The notes under the pieces were generated by a model. That model did no database searches, was not told the origin of the DNA, and saw nothing but the letters and a program-made list of their open reading frames with translations. A DNA stretch of 64,000 bases from Sporolactobacillus nakayamae (GTDB taxonomy: Bacteria; Bacillota; Bacilli; Bacillales; Sporolactobacillaceae), in contig NZ_FOOY01000010.1 of the NCBI RefSeq assembly GCF_900113325.1, forward strand, positions 1 to 64,000. The letters are read 5' to 3'. Position numbers and translations under genes: made by a program. Shown one piece after another: positions 45,135-55,194 of the stretch (positions are counted from its first letter, which is position 1; each line of letters starts with the position of its first letter).

Positions 45135-46826
45135 ATGCTGTACTATGTGTTGGTTGGCTTAATTTTGATAGTGGTCTTTATTGTTGCTTATGGCGGTTGG
45201 ATGAGAAAGAGGACATTCGCTGACATTGATCGTGCAGAAGCGCGACGAGCGGATCTGATGAATCGTCCGGTGGCAATGGAACTCTCGAAAATTAAGCAGC
45301 TTAATATGGCTGGAGATACAGAGACAAAATTTGATAAGTGGCACAAGGATTGGGACACGATTGTGAGCCAGTCTTTGCCGGGTATAGAAGAAACGTTATT
45401 CAACGCAGAGGAACTTACCGAGAAGTATCGTTTTCATAAAGCGGAGCTTCTAATAAAAGAAGTGACCAAAAAAATGAATCTGATTGAAACACATATTGAG
45501 GAGATCCTAGGCGAGTTGAATGTCGTTGTCGAAAGTGAGACGAAGAATCGAGCAGACGTCACCCCGATTAAAGAAACCGTTCACCAAATTAAGAAGGACA
45601 TCATTACCAAAAGAAGTCAGTTTGGCCATACGCTTCCTTCGCTCGAGCAATCCATGAAAGCTGTAGAAGAGCAATTAAAAAAATATGAGACCGAAACGGA
45701 GAACGGCAATTATTTGGATGCTAGGCAAATTCTGATCAATGTGCGGACATCAGCAGATCAGCTTCTAAACCAAATCAGCCGCGTCCCGGATCTGTATCGT
45801 GATCTGTTGAAAACTATTCCGGATCAGATGAAAGAGCTGCGTCAAGGTGAACGAGAGATGACTGATCAAGGTTATCCTCTAGACCACTTGCAGATTAACG
45901 ATCAACTGCAAGAGGTGGAGAAGCATCGCCAGTTGCTAGCGACCGCGGTGAACACACTTGAACTGGATGAAGCGGATCAGGGGCTGAAGAGTGTGCACGA
46001 ACAATTGGACTGGCTCTACACGCAGCTCGAGAAAGAAGTGGTGAGCCGCAGCCGGCTTCAGGAAGTGGCGCCGACTATTGAAGTTAATATGGAGCGCATC
46101 GGTGGAAAAATAAAGGATCTCAATGATGAGACGGACATCGTTCGTGACAGTTACCATATTACTGACGACGATCTTAAGAGGCAGCGCGATCTAAGCAAAT
46201 CATTTCAAAAGTTGGAGAATACGCTCAATGAAACGCGTAACGAAGACCACAAGGAAGCATTCAGTCTGATTTTCGATAAGCTTGAGGTACTGAAAGCAGA
46301 ATTGACCGATATGGAGACGGTTACCGATGAATTCAGCGAGAAGATAAAGGCGCTTCGCAAGGATGAAATGAGTGCCCGAACAAAGATTCAGGATCTGAAG
46401 CGGCAACTTTTCGAGACGAAACAACTGATTCTAAAAAGCAATTTGCCGGGAGTTCCGGGTTCATTTACGTCGGCTCTGCAAAAAGCAGGCGAACAGCTCA
46501 ATTCAGTAAATCAGAAACTGGATGAAAAACCGCTGAATATGGTAACGGTACAGACATTGCTTGCTCAAGCGAGTGAGGATATCAATGATGTCTTCAATCA
46601 GGCAGAGAAACTGGTTGAAACAGCAAATTTTGCCGAGGAAATGATTCAGTATGGCAATCGCTACCGTACGGACTACCCGGATATTGATCAGGCATTAAGA
46701 ACAGCCGAACAACATTTTAGAAACTACGATTATCAGGCGGCGGTTGAAACCGCGGTTCGTGCGGTCGAAAAGAAGGAGCCAAAGGTCTTGAAACGTACCG
46801 AGTTGTTTGAAGAGCGCGAGGTTTGA
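45135..46826 (+). CDS. ezrA: Septation ring formation regulator EzrA
   Basis: 563 residues from ATG 45135 (GGGGGA 8 bases upstream), the same length as B. subtilis EzrA. One N-terminal membrane helix (LYYVLVGLILIVVFIVAYGG) with the short end outside, then a long cytoplasmic rod of spectrin-like helical repeats rich in Glu, Lys and Leu. EzrA binds FtsZ and limits extra Z-rings at the poles, and helps shift PBP1 between division and elongation sites. Followed by a repeat unit, then nifZ. Confidence 0.93.
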   Translation: MLYYVLVGLILIVVFIVAYGGWMRKRTFADIDRAEARRADLMNRPVAMELSKIKQLNMAGDTETKFDKWHKDWDTIVSQSLPGIEETLFNAEELTEKYRFHKAELLIKEVTKKMNLIETHIEEILGELNVVVESETKNRADVTPIKETVHQIKKDIITKRSQFGHTLPSLEQSMKAVEEQLKKYETETENGNYLDARQILINVRTSADQLLNQISRVPDLYRDLLKTIPDQMKELRQGEREMTDQGYPLDHLQINDQLQEVEKHRQLLATAVNTLELDEADQGLKSVHEQLDWLYTQLEKEVVSRSRLQEVAPTIEVNMERIGGKIKDLNDETDIVRDSYHITDDDLKRQRDLSKSFQKLENTLNETRNEDHKEAFSLIFDKLEVLKAELTDMETVTDEFSEKIKALRKDEMSARTKIQDLKRQLFETKQLILKSNLPGVPGSFTSALQKAGEQLNSVNQKLDEKPLNMVTVQTLLAQASEDINDVFNQAEKLVETANFAEEMIQYGNRYRTDYPDIDQALRTAEQHFRNYDYQAAVETAVRAVEKKEPKVLKRTELFEEREV

Positions 46827-46902
46827 ATATGGAAAAAAAGAAATACTCATGTTACGATTCAGACAAGGTGGGCACTAATGAATAATAGTACCCTTTGCTG
46901 AT

Positions 46903-47060
46903 ATTGGTAAGAAAGTACAAAAAATAAAGGATTCAAGGAAACGAGTGTACGTGGTCCGAAAAAACGCCGCGTCCTGCGGCTCACCGGACACTAGGCCGTC
47001 CATGGCCGTCGCTACTAAGTCTTCGCCTACGCTAGGCTTGGCGAAGGCAAGTTTTCTAAT
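46903..47060 (+). repeat. Intergenic repeat, single sub-unit A
   Basis: Starts TTGGTAAGAAAGTACAAAAA and ends GGCTTGGCGAAGGCAAG then TTTTCTAAT, like sub-unit A at 15963-16190, but with the two-hairpin module reduced to its second hairpin (CCGCG/TGCGG around 46966-46978). It lies between ezrA and nifZ, in the same orientation as the forward composite copy. Confidence 0.8.
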
Positions 47061-47097
47061 GATATGAGTAACTTCTGAAAGGAGTTTTTACATTTTC

Positions 47098-48240
47098 ATG
47101 ATTTACTTAGATAACAGCGCAACAACGAAACCGTATTCCGAGGCGATGGATACTTATCGTACAGTCTCTGAACACTATTTCGCTAATCCTTCTTCACTCC
47201 ATAGTTTAGGTGGGAAGAGTGAGCATCTGCTTACCCGTTCACGTGAACAATCTGCGGCGCTGCTCGATAGTGAACCAAGTGAGATCGTGTTTACTTCAGG
47301 TGGGACAGAGGGAAATAACCTCGCGATCAAAGGGGCGGCATTCGCCTATCGAAACCGTGGGAAGCATTTAATTACCTCCGCAATTGAACATGCGTCGGCC
47401 GAGAACGCATTCGCTCAATTGGAAGAGCTTGGCTTTGAAGTCACCTATTTGCCGGTTAACCATAATGGCTGTGTATCCTTTGAACAGTTCAAAGAAGCAT
47501 ACCGCGACGATACGATCCTTGTTTCCATCATGCATGTGAATAATGAAGTCGGAACGATTCAGCCTGTAAAAGAAATCGGTGCTTTTCTGAAACAAAAACC
47601 AAAGACGGTTTTTCATGTTGACCATGTTCAGGGATTTGCTAAAGTACCGTTGCATTTGAAAGACAGTGGAATTGATCTATGTACCATCTCTGGTCATAAA
47701 TTCCATGGCCCAAAAGGAACCGGGTTATTATATGTGCGTAAAGGTACTTTGCTTTCTCCCTTATTTGCCGGTGGCGGTCAGGAGCATCAGCTTCGCTCAG
47801 GTACTGAAAATCTGCCGGGTATTTGCGGCATGGTGAAGGCACTTCGCCTCACATTGGAGCATGAACGTGAGGGAATTCGTCATCTAACCAAACTCCAGAA
47901 CAAGCTGTTTGAAGGGCTGAAGCAGCTTGACGGAGCCGTTGTGCACACACCGGAACACAATTCGGCTCCTTCTATTGTCAATGTATCGCTTCTTGGCATC
48001 AAATCCGAGGTTCTTGTGCATGCCTTGGAAAGAGAGGATATTTATGTCTCGACAAAGTCGGCATGTTCTTCAAAAGAAAACGGTGCGAGCGGCATTTTAA
48101 CCGCTATGGGTATTTCTGACGAAGAAGCGGAACAGGCAATACGGATCAGTATGGCTTATGAGACAACGGAAAAAGAAATTGATCAATTTCTACAGACGCT
48201 CGCTGAAAAAGTCGGTCAGTTAAAGATTGTAATGAGGTGA
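47098..48240 (+). CDS. nifZ: Cysteine desulfurase NifZ
   Basis: 380 residues, PLP enzyme of class V. IYLDNSATTKPY at the N-terminus, SGGTEGNNLAI near 69, the PLP lysine in ISGHKFHGPKG near 196-206, and the active cysteine in STKSACSSKENGAS near 322. NifZ hands sulfur to ThiI, encoded next, for 4-thiouridine in tRNA. The AAAGGAG stretch ends about 14 bases before the ATG, unusually far. Sub-unit A of the repeat family ends 38 bases upstream. Confidence 0.93.
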   Translation: MIYLDNSATTKPYSEAMDTYRTVSEHYFANPSSLHSLGGKSEHLLTRSREQSAALLDSEPSEIVFTSGGTEGNNLAIKGAAFAYRNRGKHLITSAIEHASAENAFAQLEELGFEVTYLPVNHNGCVSFEQFKEAYRDDTILVSIMHVNNEVGTIQPVKEIGAFLKQKPKTVFHVDHVQGFAKVPLHLKDSGIDLCTISGHKFHGPKGTGLLYVRKGTLLSPLFAGGGQEHQLRSGTENLPGICGMVKALRLTLEHEREGIRHLTKLQNKLFEGLKQLDGAVVHTPEHNSAPSIVNVSLLGIKSEVLVHALEREDIYVSTKSACSSKENGASGILTAMGISDEEAEQAIRISMAYETTEKEIDQFLQTLAEKVGQLKIVMR

Positions 48241-48245
48241 ATTGA

Positions 48246-49445
48246 GTGATTTATGATTATCTGGTGGTTCGCTTTGGAGAAATCACCTTAAAGGGCAAGA
48301 ATAAGAAACTGTTTGTTATCAAATTGGAGAATGATGTCCGAGAGAAGCTGCGCCGTTTTCCTCAACTTGAGATCAAACGTCATTTCGATGACTTGGAAAT
48401 AAAACTAAATGGTGAAAAGTCGTCGGATGTACTCGAAGTAATGAAAAAAGTGTTTGGTATCCAGAACATTTCTCCGGCGATTAAAGTCGGTACAGATATT
48501 AAAGAGATCCGTGAAGGTGTCCTGCGGGTTGCTGGTCAAGAAAAAGATGCTAAGACCTTCAAGATTGCCGCACGAAGGAAGGATAAACGCTATCCGATTC
48601 ATGGAAGTGAGCTCAATCAGGAATTAGGCGGAGAAGTATTGACGCATTGCGATTGGCTGAGCGTAGATGTTCATCATCCGGACTTTATCATACGTGTTGA
48701 GGTCGGTTATCACGAGGCACGTATTTACGGAAAAGAAGTCAAGGGCGCGGGCGGACTTCCTGTTGGTTCAAGCGGCAAGGTAATGCTGCTCTTGTCGGGA
48801 GGCATCGACAGCCCTGTAGCCGCTTATTTAGTTGCGAAACGCGGTGCTTTAATTGAAGCGATTCATTTTCAGAGTCCTCCATACACGAGCGATCGTGCCA
48901 AACAAAAAGTAATGGATTTGTCGAAGAAATTACGTGAATTCGGCGGTGAATTTGTCCTGCATCTGGTGCCTTTTACGAATGCTCAGGTTGCGATTCGTGA
49001 TGCCGTTCCTGAAGACTACAGGATCACCATCATGCGGCGACTCATGTTTCGTATAGCCGAGAAAAAGGCTGTGCAGCGTCGAGCGCTTGCGCTTGCTACC
49101 GGCGAAAGCCTCGGTCAAGTTGCCAGTCAGACGCTGGAAAGTATGAATACCATCAATGCGGTGACCAATCTCCCGATCATTAGACCGCTGATCACAATGG
49201 ACAAGATTGATATCGCACAAATCGCTAAGAAGATTGACACGTACGAGATTTCTATTCGTCCGTACGAAGATTGCTGCACAATCTTCTTGCCAAAAGCACC
49301 GAGAACACGTCCCGATCGTATTCACGCGGAACGTTTTGAGCGCAACCTTGCCGTTGATGAATTGGTGAATGAGGCGGTTGAAGGAATTGAGACGATTATA
49401 ATTGACGCAGATACGAACGAAGAAGAACTGAGCGGTCTTTTATAA
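48246..49445 (+). CDS. thiI: tRNA 4-thiouridine synthase ThiI
   Basis: 399 residues: N-terminal ferredoxin-like domain, THUMP domain (about 60-165), then the adenylation domain with PP-loop LLLSGGIDSPVAAYL near 180-194. The rhodanese domain of the E. coli enzyme is missing, as in all Bacillus ThiI, which take sulfur directly from NifZ. Start GTG 48246 with GAGGTG upstream. Five bases after the nifZ stop, so the two are an operon. Confidence 0.95.
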   Translation: MIYDYLVVRFGEITLKGKNKKLFVIKLENDVREKLRRFPQLEIKRHFDDLEIKLNGEKSSDVLEVMKKVFGIQNISPAIKVGTDIKEIREGVLRVAGQEKDAKTFKIAARRKDKRYPIHGSELNQELGGEVLTHCDWLSVDVHHPDFIIRVEVGYHEARIYGKEVKGAGGLPVGSSGKVMLLLSGGIDSPVAAYLVAKRGALIEAIHFQSPPYTSDRAKQKVMDLSKKLREFGGEFVLHLVPFTNAQVAIRDAVPEDYRITIMRRLMFRIAEKKAVQRRALALATGESLGQVASQTLESMNTINAVTNLPIIRPLITMDKIDIAQIAKKIDTYEISIRPYEDCCTIFLPKAPRTRPDRIHAERFERNLAVDELVNEAVEGIETIIIDADTNEEELSGLL

Positions 49446-49512
49446 ACCAACCAGTTTTCTTGCCTCGTGTGCGTCGCAAGAATCAAATGTAATAATTACC
49501 ATACCTCCTTGT

Positions 49513-49542
49513 GCATGTAGGAACTGAAGATTGCACAATATA
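49513..49542 (+). promoter_or_regulatory. Candidate SigG (forespore) promoter of the SASP gene
   Basis: GCATG at 49513-49517 fits the SigG -35 (GHATR) and CAATATA at 49536-49542 fits the -10 (CATNHTA) at 6 of 7 positions, with the expected 18-base gap. It is 23 bases before the SASP start codon. Forespore expression is what is known for this protein class. Confidence 0.6.
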
Positions 49543-49564
49543 ATGTCACAAGGAGGTGAGAGAC

Positions 49565-49756
49565 ATGGCAGAAAATAATAGCAATCAGATCCTTGTTCCA
49601 GGTGCTGAAAAAGCTCTTGAACAAATGAAAACCGAAATCGCTTCTGAATTTGGTGTACAACTTGGCCCTGATACGACTTCACGTGCCAACGGTTCCGTTG
49701 GTGGTGAAATTACGAAACGCCTCGTAGCAACTGCATTGAGCAGCGGCAAGTTCTAA
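49565..49756 (+). CDS. Alpha/beta-type small acid-soluble spore protein
   Basis: 63 residues. Both family signatures are present: [10 protein letters not shown] (with the GPR protease cut site E-I-A) and [12 protein letters not shown]. These proteins coat spore DNA, switch it toward an A-like form and protect it from UV and heat; they are degraded by GPR on germination. ATG 49565 is used because AAGGAGGTGA sits just before it. SspA/SspB-type, but the exact letter cannot be given. Confidence 0.93.
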   Translation: MAENNSNQILVPGAEKALEQMKTEIASEFGVQLGPDTTSRANGSVGGEITKRLVATALSSGKF

Positions 49757-49785
49757 TTACGAATAGTTCCAACAAGAATCATAAA

Positions 49786-49812
49786 AGGACGGCCCTTGGC
49801 CGTCCTTTTTGA
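49786..49812 (+). terminator. SASP gene terminator
   Basis: AAAAGGACGGCC pairs with GGCCGTCCTTTT around a TT-rich loop, with a T run. Confidence 0.9.
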
Positions 49813-49886
49813 TAAGTAAAGAAACATTCATGACCCGTTGTTTGAGGGGCATGGGACACCGCTTAAATGAAAATATAAAATGCCCT

Positions 49887-51467
49887 ATTTAGTGGATACT
49901 GAATAATTATAAAAGGCTTTATATTTAAGGTGATAATCTCATATTCGGTGTATAATAAATGCATGGGAACGCGCGCTGTGACGCGATTTTCTATGCATTT
50001 TTTAATAGATGGGGTGCTTGGAATGGTTTATCGGACAAAAACGGTTCAACTTTCAATCGAGTCTTTCGGTCAGGAACTGGGTGTCTCCTTAAGCCCGGAA
50101 AATAAATGGGTTCAGCTCGCGGATCAGTTGCCATGGACCCAGATGGAGGAGGTTTATCGTGTCGTTTTTCCGTCTCCACTTGGCCGAGCGGGCAAACCCT
50201 TTCGGCTTCTTTTTGGCGCCCAGCTCATTAAGCAGTCCACGGGCCTTTCTGATGCTGATTTGGTCACGGCCATTCGGGATACGCCCGCTTATCAGTACTT
50301 CATCGGTTGTCCCACATACGTGGTCAGCCGACCCTTTGACCCTTCTGCCCTCACGCATTTTCGGAAACGGATCGCCCCCATTAGCACCCAGTTGCGCCAA
50401 ATCATGGGCGTCTGGTGTAAAACTCAGCTTCAAGACAGCCTGGGTGACGAGCAGAAGACGATGATCCTTGATGCCACCGTCATGCCGGTCAACATCCGCT
50501 TTCCACAAGACTACTCGCTACTCAACCAAGCCCGCACCTTCCTTGAAAAAATGATTACGGAACTGGCTCATCAGCTCCACGTCCCCATTCCACGGACGTA
50601 CAAACGAGAAGCCCATAAAGCCTATGTCACCTTCACCAAGAAGCCCCGTCGCACCGCTAAGGAAACGCGCCACCAAGTCAAAACACAACTGCAATACGTG
50701 CGACGTGACTTGCGTTATGTCGACGAGCTGCGCGCAAAAGGCGGTGAATTGACTGAGAAGCAACACAGCCGACTGACCACGATCCAGCATCTGTTTACAC
50801 AGCAGGAGTTCATGTATCGAAATAAGACCCATCGAGTGGATCATCGGATTGTCAGTCTGTCTCAGCCATACGTACGCCCAATCAAGCGGGGCAAGGCGAA
50901 ACAAAACACGGAGTTTGGTCCGAAAATCGATACCTCGATTCAAGATGGGATCATCGAAATCGAACGTGTTGATTTCAACGCATTTAATGAAAGTACCGAC
51001 TTCCAAAAGGCCATTGAGCGCTATAAAGAACAGCACGATCATTACCCCGACGAAGTGTTGGCCGACAAACTGTATCGCAATCGTGAAAACATCGCGTTTG
51101 CCAAAGAGCGAGGCATTTCGATTATAGGACCCAAACTCGGGCGCAAGCCCAAGAACGTTGATGAAAAGCAGCGACGCGCCGACAACGCAGCAGCACGAGA
51201 CGCTGAGAATCGTCGAGGGGAAATTGAACGTCGTTTTGCTTTTATCAAGCAAAAGTGCGGTCTTGGTTTAGTGCGCGCCAAAACCGCTGAAACGATTGCG
51301 GTCACCATTGATATGGGGATCACGATGGCGAATATCGATATGGTCTTGCGCCTTTTTTCTTTGGCCCTTTTACTCGTCATAAAAATCAAAGATACATACC
51401 TAACGATTAGCTACAAAATACGGAAAGAGACTGAATTTTTACCAGCCTAATTCAGCATCCACTATTT
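49887..51467 (+). mobile_element. IS5-like insertion sequence with terminal repeats and 4-bp target duplication
   Basis: Left end AGTGGATACTGAAT (49891-49904) and right end ATTCAGCATCCACT (51450-51463) are inverted repeats with one mismatch. Outside both ends stands ATTT (49887-49890 and 51464-51467), a likely 4-bp target duplication. The element is thus 1573 bp (49891-51463) with one transposase gene. It inserted 4 bases from where repeat sub-unit C begins. Confidence 0.8.
50023..51450 (+). CDS. IS5-family transposase
   Basis: 475 residues from ATG 50023 (GGGGTG upstream; the frame is open 31 codons further but no site is seen). N-terminal DUF772-like region PFRLLFGAQLIKQSTGLSDADL and TPAYQYFIGCP, shortened, then the DDE domain: first Asp in MILDATVMPVN, second in EVLADKLYRN, and the Glu in RRGEIERRFAFIKQKCGLG. 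Between first and second Asp is a long helical insertion. The reading frame is intact, so the element may still move. Confidence 0.85.
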   Translation: MVYRTKTVQLSIESFGQELGVSLSPENKWVQLADQLPWTQMEEVYRVVFPSPLGRAGKPFRLLFGAQLIKQSTGLSDADLVTAIRDTPAYQYFIGCPTYVVSRPFDPSALTHFRKRIAPISTQLRQIMGVWCKTQLQDSLGDEQKTMILDATVMPVNIRFPQDYSLLNQARTFLEKMITELAHQLHVPIPRTYKREAHKAYVTFTKKPRRTAKETRHQVKTQLQYVRRDLRYVDELRAKGGELTEKQHSRLTTIQHLFTQQEFMYRNKTHRVDHRIVSLSQPYVRPIKRGKAKQNTEFGPKIDTSIQDGIIEIERVDFNAFNESTDFQKAIERYKEQHDHYPDEVLADKLYRNRENIAFAKERGISIIGPKLGRKPKNVDEKQRRADNAAARDAENRRGEIERRFAFIKQKCGLGLVRAKTAETIAVTIDMGITMANIDMVLRLFSLALLLVIKIKDTYLTISYKIRKETEFLPA

Positions 51468-51925
51468 ACGTACGAAAGTATAGCGTTTTGTCTTGCCGGT
51501 ACGATAAGGTCATAAGATTCGGTTGAGCGATCAGGTAAGCGCTCAATCTGAGAAATAAACGGAAAAATTCAGTTTATTTTGAAAATGAACAAAAAAATAG
51601 CTTAAATAGACGGAAAAATTCCGCTTATCGCATCGAAAAACGTGAAAATGAAGGGTTTTTCTGTGCATAAGCGGAAAAATTACCCTTATGTACCTGTGAA
51701 CCAAGCACCAGGATGCAAATAAGCGGAAAATCTCCGCTTATTTTACTCGTTACTTAATTAAGGATCAAAATGAAATGTCTGTTCAAGACAAGGTTGATGA
51801 CTCAAAACGGTATTTAGAGCAAAGGAACTTTCGCTAATTACGCATACGTCCTGCAAGCAACGCGAAAGCCACCACATCCTGTGGAAGTAAGGAACGGGCG
51901 CTCTTTGCCCAGTTTTTCTAACGTA
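51468..51925 (+). repeat. Intergenic repeat, single sub-unit C
   Basis: Nearly the same as 16455-16938: CGAAAGTATAGCGTTTTG start, CGGAAAAATTCCG-type palindromes at about 51560, 51610, 51670 and 51720, CTTAATTAAGGAT, CAAGGTTGATGA, and the two-hairpin module (CTTTCGC 51828-51834 / GCGAAAG 51862-51868; CCACA 51872-51876 / TGTGG 51880-51884), then GGGCGCTCTTTGCCC. The left edge abuts the IS target duplication; the right edge is about 20 bases from the his promoter. Confidence 0.85.
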
Positions 51926-51943
51926 CGCAAAAATAACTTTCTA

Positions 51944-51994
51944 TTGACTTATTTTTATATTTTAGCTAAAATACACAGTACATACTTTACTGTG
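51944..51994 (+). promoter_or_regulatory. his operon promoter with downstream palindrome (candidate operator)
   Basis: TTGACT (51944-51949) and TAAAAT (51967-51972), spacing 17. Starting one base after the -10 is CACAGTA-N7-TACTGTG (51974-51994), a perfect 7+7 palindrome covering the transcription start. A repressor bound there would block initiation. The regulator is unknown; no His T-box or attenuator was seen in the leader. Confidence 0.6.
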
Positions 51995-52080
51995 CTAATG
52001 AGATAAAGCAATAGAGGTTTCTTTTTTTAGTCCTATCATACATAATAAAATAGAGAGAACTGCGAGAAGGAGAAAAATTT

Positions 52081-53277
52081 ATGTCACAGCCATATATGTT
52101 TGAGAAACCGCTCGGATTGCGCGACACATTGCCGCAGGCGGAACAGGAAATATCGAGATTAGAAATGATTTTTCAGCGTGAGTTGCAACGTTGGGGTTAT
52201 GATTTTATTAAAACACCGGCTTTGGAATATGCGGAAACGATTGGGCGTGCGTCGGCAATTTCTGATAATCGTCTCTTTAAATTTTTAGATGCAGAGGGTC
52301 ATCCGGTGGTGCTGCGCCCCGATATGACAACACCGATTGCTCGAATTGCTGCATCGAGCCTGCGTGAAGAACCGTTGCCGCTTCGTTTGGCTTACACGGC
52401 CGACCTTTATCGCAGTCAGCGAAAAGAGGGCGGTCACCCGAGCGAGTTCGAACAGACTGGTGCGGAATTAATCGGCGACGCAACGCCATATGCAGATGTT
52501 GAAGTGATTTCCTTGATGATGAGTCTATTGGAGAAGAGTGGACTTGCATCAGTACGATTAGCTGTCGGTCATGTCGGCTTCGTGAATGCTTTTTTCTATG
52601 ATATTGTTAAGGATAAGGAAATTGTGAAACATCTTCGCAATCTGCTTTACAATAAAAACGATGTCGGGTTTCATGAATACGTCACTTCTTTGGACCTGCC
52701 GAATGACGTCGCAAAACAACTTAATAAGTTCGTCGATTCAAGAAGAATGAATAACGAAGAGACATTGACCTATTTGGAATCCTTGGTGTCCGGATCTGCA
52801 TCGCCGGTACAATCATACTATCGGAATATTATGGAACTAATTCATTTATTGAAATTGGATCATTTAGAAGATCAAATTGATTTGGATATAACCCTCGTGC
52901 CGCATCTCAGCTATTATACGGGATTTGTTTTCCAAGGATTTGGGGGTAATCTTGGTTTTCCGGTTGCAAGCGGCGGGCGTTATGATGATTTACTGGCGAA
53001 ATTTAACCGTCCATGTCCGGCAACGGGATTCGGTATTCGACTTGATCGACTTTTGAGTGCGATCGACATTCCGGCAGGCAAGCCCGCGAGCAAGAAATGC
53101 GCTGTGATCTATAATCGTGAAAATGCCGGAATTGCGATGCAGTTTGCAGCTGAAGAAAGAGAGAAAGGCCGCGCGGTTGTTCTTCAGCATGCTGATGGGA
53201 TTGACAATTCCGAGACTTTTGAGCAGCAATTTGAAGCGGTCAATTATTTTTTGGATAGGACGGGGATAGGAGAATGA
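52081..53277 (+). CDS. hisZ: ATP phosphoribosyltransferase regulatory subunit HisZ
   Basis: 398 residues, a HisRS-like protein. Class II synthetase core is visible ([12 protein letters not shown] near 79, motif 2-like [25 protein letters not shown], shortened), [11 protein letters not shown] near 275, but the tRNA-binding C-terminal domain is lacking. HisZ pairs with the short HisG to form the active, histidine-inhibited ATP phosphoribosyltransferase. First gene of the operon; RBS AGAAGGAG. Stop overlaps hisG start (ATGA). Confidence 0.95.
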   Translation: MSQPYMFEKPLGLRDTLPQAEQEISRLEMIFQRELQRWGYDFIKTPALEYAETIGRASAISDNRLFKFLDAEGHPVVLRPDMTTPIARIAASSLREEPLPLRLAYTADLYRSQRKEGGHPSEFEQTGAELIGDATPYADVEVISLMMSLLEKSGLASVRLAVGHVGFVNAFFYDIVKDKEIVKHLRNLLYNKNDVGFHEYVTSLDLPNDVAKQLNKFVDSRRMNNEETLTYLESLVSGSASPVQSYYRNIMELIHLLKLDHLEDQIDLDITLVPHLSYYTGFVFQGFGGNLGFPVASGGRYDDLLAKFNRPCPATGFGIRLDRLLSAIDIPAGKPASKKCAVIYNRENAGIAMQFAAEEREKGRAVVLQHADGIDNSETFEQQFEAVNYFLDRTGIGE

Positions 53278-53924
53278 GTAAATCGGTTATTACAATTGCC
53301 ATGCCTAAAGGACGGATTTTCGGCGACGCGTGTCAGCTTTTAAGAAATGCCGGTTTTCAGCTTCCCGATACTTTTGAAACAACACGTAAGCTGATCTTTG
53401 ATTTGGAATCCGAGCCCTTTCGCTTTATTCTGGCGAAACCTGTCGATGTGCCTGCTTATGTTGAGTATGGGGCGGCAGATCTTGGTATTGCCGGAAAAGA
53501 TGTGCTGCTCGAAAGTGGGCGAGATGTATATGAAATGGTTGATCTTGGTATCAGCAAATGCCACATGGCAGTCGCCGGATTGCCAGAACGTCAAAACCGC
53601 CATCCATTCCTCAAGATCGCCACAAAATATCCGAACATAGCGTCCGACTTTTATCGCAAGCGCGGCGAACAGGTTGATCTGATCGCATTGAACGGTTCGA
53701 TTGAACTGGCGCCAATTGTCGGACTCGCCGATGCGATTGTCGACATCGTTTCCTCGGGACAGACCCTTAAGGATAATGGACTTGTGGAATTTGACAGACT
53801 TCTTGAGATCAGTTCAAGGCTGATAGTCAATCCGGTCAGCTATCGGCTGAAAAAATCACTGATCGATCAAATCGTAGAAAAGATGATCAGGGCAACGGAG
53901 GGGACAAAAGTTGGAATGGATTAA
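53274..53924 (+). CDS. hisG: ATP phosphoribosyltransferase, short form HisG
   Basis: 216 residues, HisG-S type, needing His[14 protein letters not shown] start, [12 protein letters not shown] near 72 and the PRPP loop [16 protein letters not shown] near 153, shortened, are diagnostic. Catalyses the first step of histidine synthesis, ATP + PRPP to phosphoribosyl-ATP. Overlaps hisZ by four and hisD by 14 bases. Confidence 0.96.
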   Translation: MSKSVITIAMPKGRIFGDACQLLRNAGFQLPDTFETTRKLIFDLESEPFRFILAKPVDVPAYVEYGAADLGIAGKDVLLESGRDVYEMVDLGISKCHMAVAGLPERQNRHPFLKIATKYPNIASDFYRKRGEQVDLIALNGSIELAPIVGLADAIVDIVSSGQTLKDNGLVEFDRLLEISSRLIVNPVSYRLKKSLIDQIVEKMIRATEGTKVGMD

Positions 53925-55194
53925 CGATGGAAATCTGGACTTTCTGAAGAAAAGAAAAGTGGAAGCTAAAGAAGAAGCGCAAAAATCTGTTGCGTCAATT
54001 ATTTCCAATGTGAAAACAGGCGGAGACGAAGCGCTAAAGGCCTATACAAAGCAATTTGACGGTATTGCGTTGGAAGCCATTCGCGTAACTGAGAGTGAGA
54101 TACGCGAGGCAGCAGCCCGTGTGCCAGAGCAAGTGTTGAAAGCGATCAAGCAGGCGGCACAAAATATCCGTGCTTTTCATGAGAAACAAGTGCCTCAGTC
54201 ATGGACTGAAACCGTTGATCAAGGTGTTGTGCTTGGACAAAAAGTGACTGCACTTGATTCTGTTGGGGTATATGTGCCGGGCGGGACAGCCTGCTATCCA
54301 TCATCCGTTCTAATGGGAGCCATTCCTGCTCTTGTTGCAGGTGTGAAACGCGTCGTTCTCGTTTCGCCGCCTCAAAAGAACGGCCTGATCGCCGATGGAG
54401 TGCTTGCCGCCGCCCGTGAGATCGGCATTCATGAAATTTACCAAGTCGGCGGCGCACAAGCAATTGCCGCGCTTGCCTATGGAACAGAGTCGATCCAGCC
54501 GGTAGATAAAATTGTCGGTCCGGGTAATCTTTATGTCATGCTTGCTAAAAAGCACGTATTTGGTGATGTCGCCATTGACAGTCTTGCCGGACCTAGTGAA
54601 ATAGCCGTGGTAGCCGATGAGACTGCAAATGCGGGTTGGATCGCAGCTGATTTGTTGTCTCAGGCAGAACATGACCGTTTATCAATGCCGGTTCTTGTGA
54701 CAACTTCACAAGCCTTTGGAAAAGAAGTCGAACAGGAAATTGAAAAACAACTTAAAGAGCTCCCGCGGGTTGAAATTGCTTCTGCTTCAGTAAACAATCA
54801 AGGGAAAATAATACTCGTCAAGGATATTCAGGAAGCAGCAGCCGCGGTTAACCAAATCGCGCCCGAACATCTTGAGTTAGCGACGAATGATCCTCATGAG
54901 ATCCTACCGTTGATCCGTAACGCCGGAGCTATTTTTCTTGGGAAATACAGTTCCGAACCGGTTGGCGATTATTTCGCAGGCCCGAATCATATCATTCCAA
55001 CCAACGGATCGGCACGCTACGCCAGCCCGCTTGGCGTGGACAGCTTTATCAAACACTCGAGTATTATTGAATACAGCGATGTGGCGCTTCAGGCAAACGG
55101 ACAGGCAATCGCCGCCTTTGCACGATTTGAAGGACTTGAAGGCCACGCGCGTGCTGTAGAAAAACGGATGAAGGGTGCTGTGATTCATGGATAA
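53911..55194 (+). CDS. hisD: Histidinol dehydrogenase
   Basis: 427 residues from TTG 53911, with GGAGGGG 8 bases upstream inside hisG. Motifs: [16 protein letters not shown] near 117, [14 protein letters not shown] near 180, and the signature [31 protein letters not shown], shortened (zinc ligands Gln/His), near 226-256. Oxidises histidinol to histidine with two NAD. Overlaps hisB by eight bases. Confidence 0.96.
   Translation: MEWINDGNLDFLKKRKVEAKEEAQKSVASIISNVKTGGDEALKAYTKQFDGIALEAIRVTESEIREAAARVPEQVLKAIKQAAQNIRAFHEKQVPQSWTETVDQGVVLGQKVTALDSVGVYVPGGTACYPSSVLMGAIPALVAGVKRVVLVSPPQKNGLIADGVLAAAREIGIHEIYQVGGAQAIAALAYGTESIQPVDKIVGPGNLYVMLAKKHVFGDVAIDSLAGPSEIAVVADETANAGWIAADLLSQAEHDRLSMPVLVTTSQAFGKEVEQEIEKQLKELPRVEIASASVNNQGKIILVKDIQEAAAAVNQIAPEHLELATNDPHEILPLIRNAGAIFLGKYSSEPVGDYFAGPNHIIPTNGSARYASPLGVDSFIKHSSIIEYSDVALQANGQAIAAFARFEGLEGHARAVEKRMKGAVIHG

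Noticed and set aside
50518-51252. Minus-strand 244-codon frame within the IS
   Set aside because: Antisense to the transposase; no start signal and no family resemblance.
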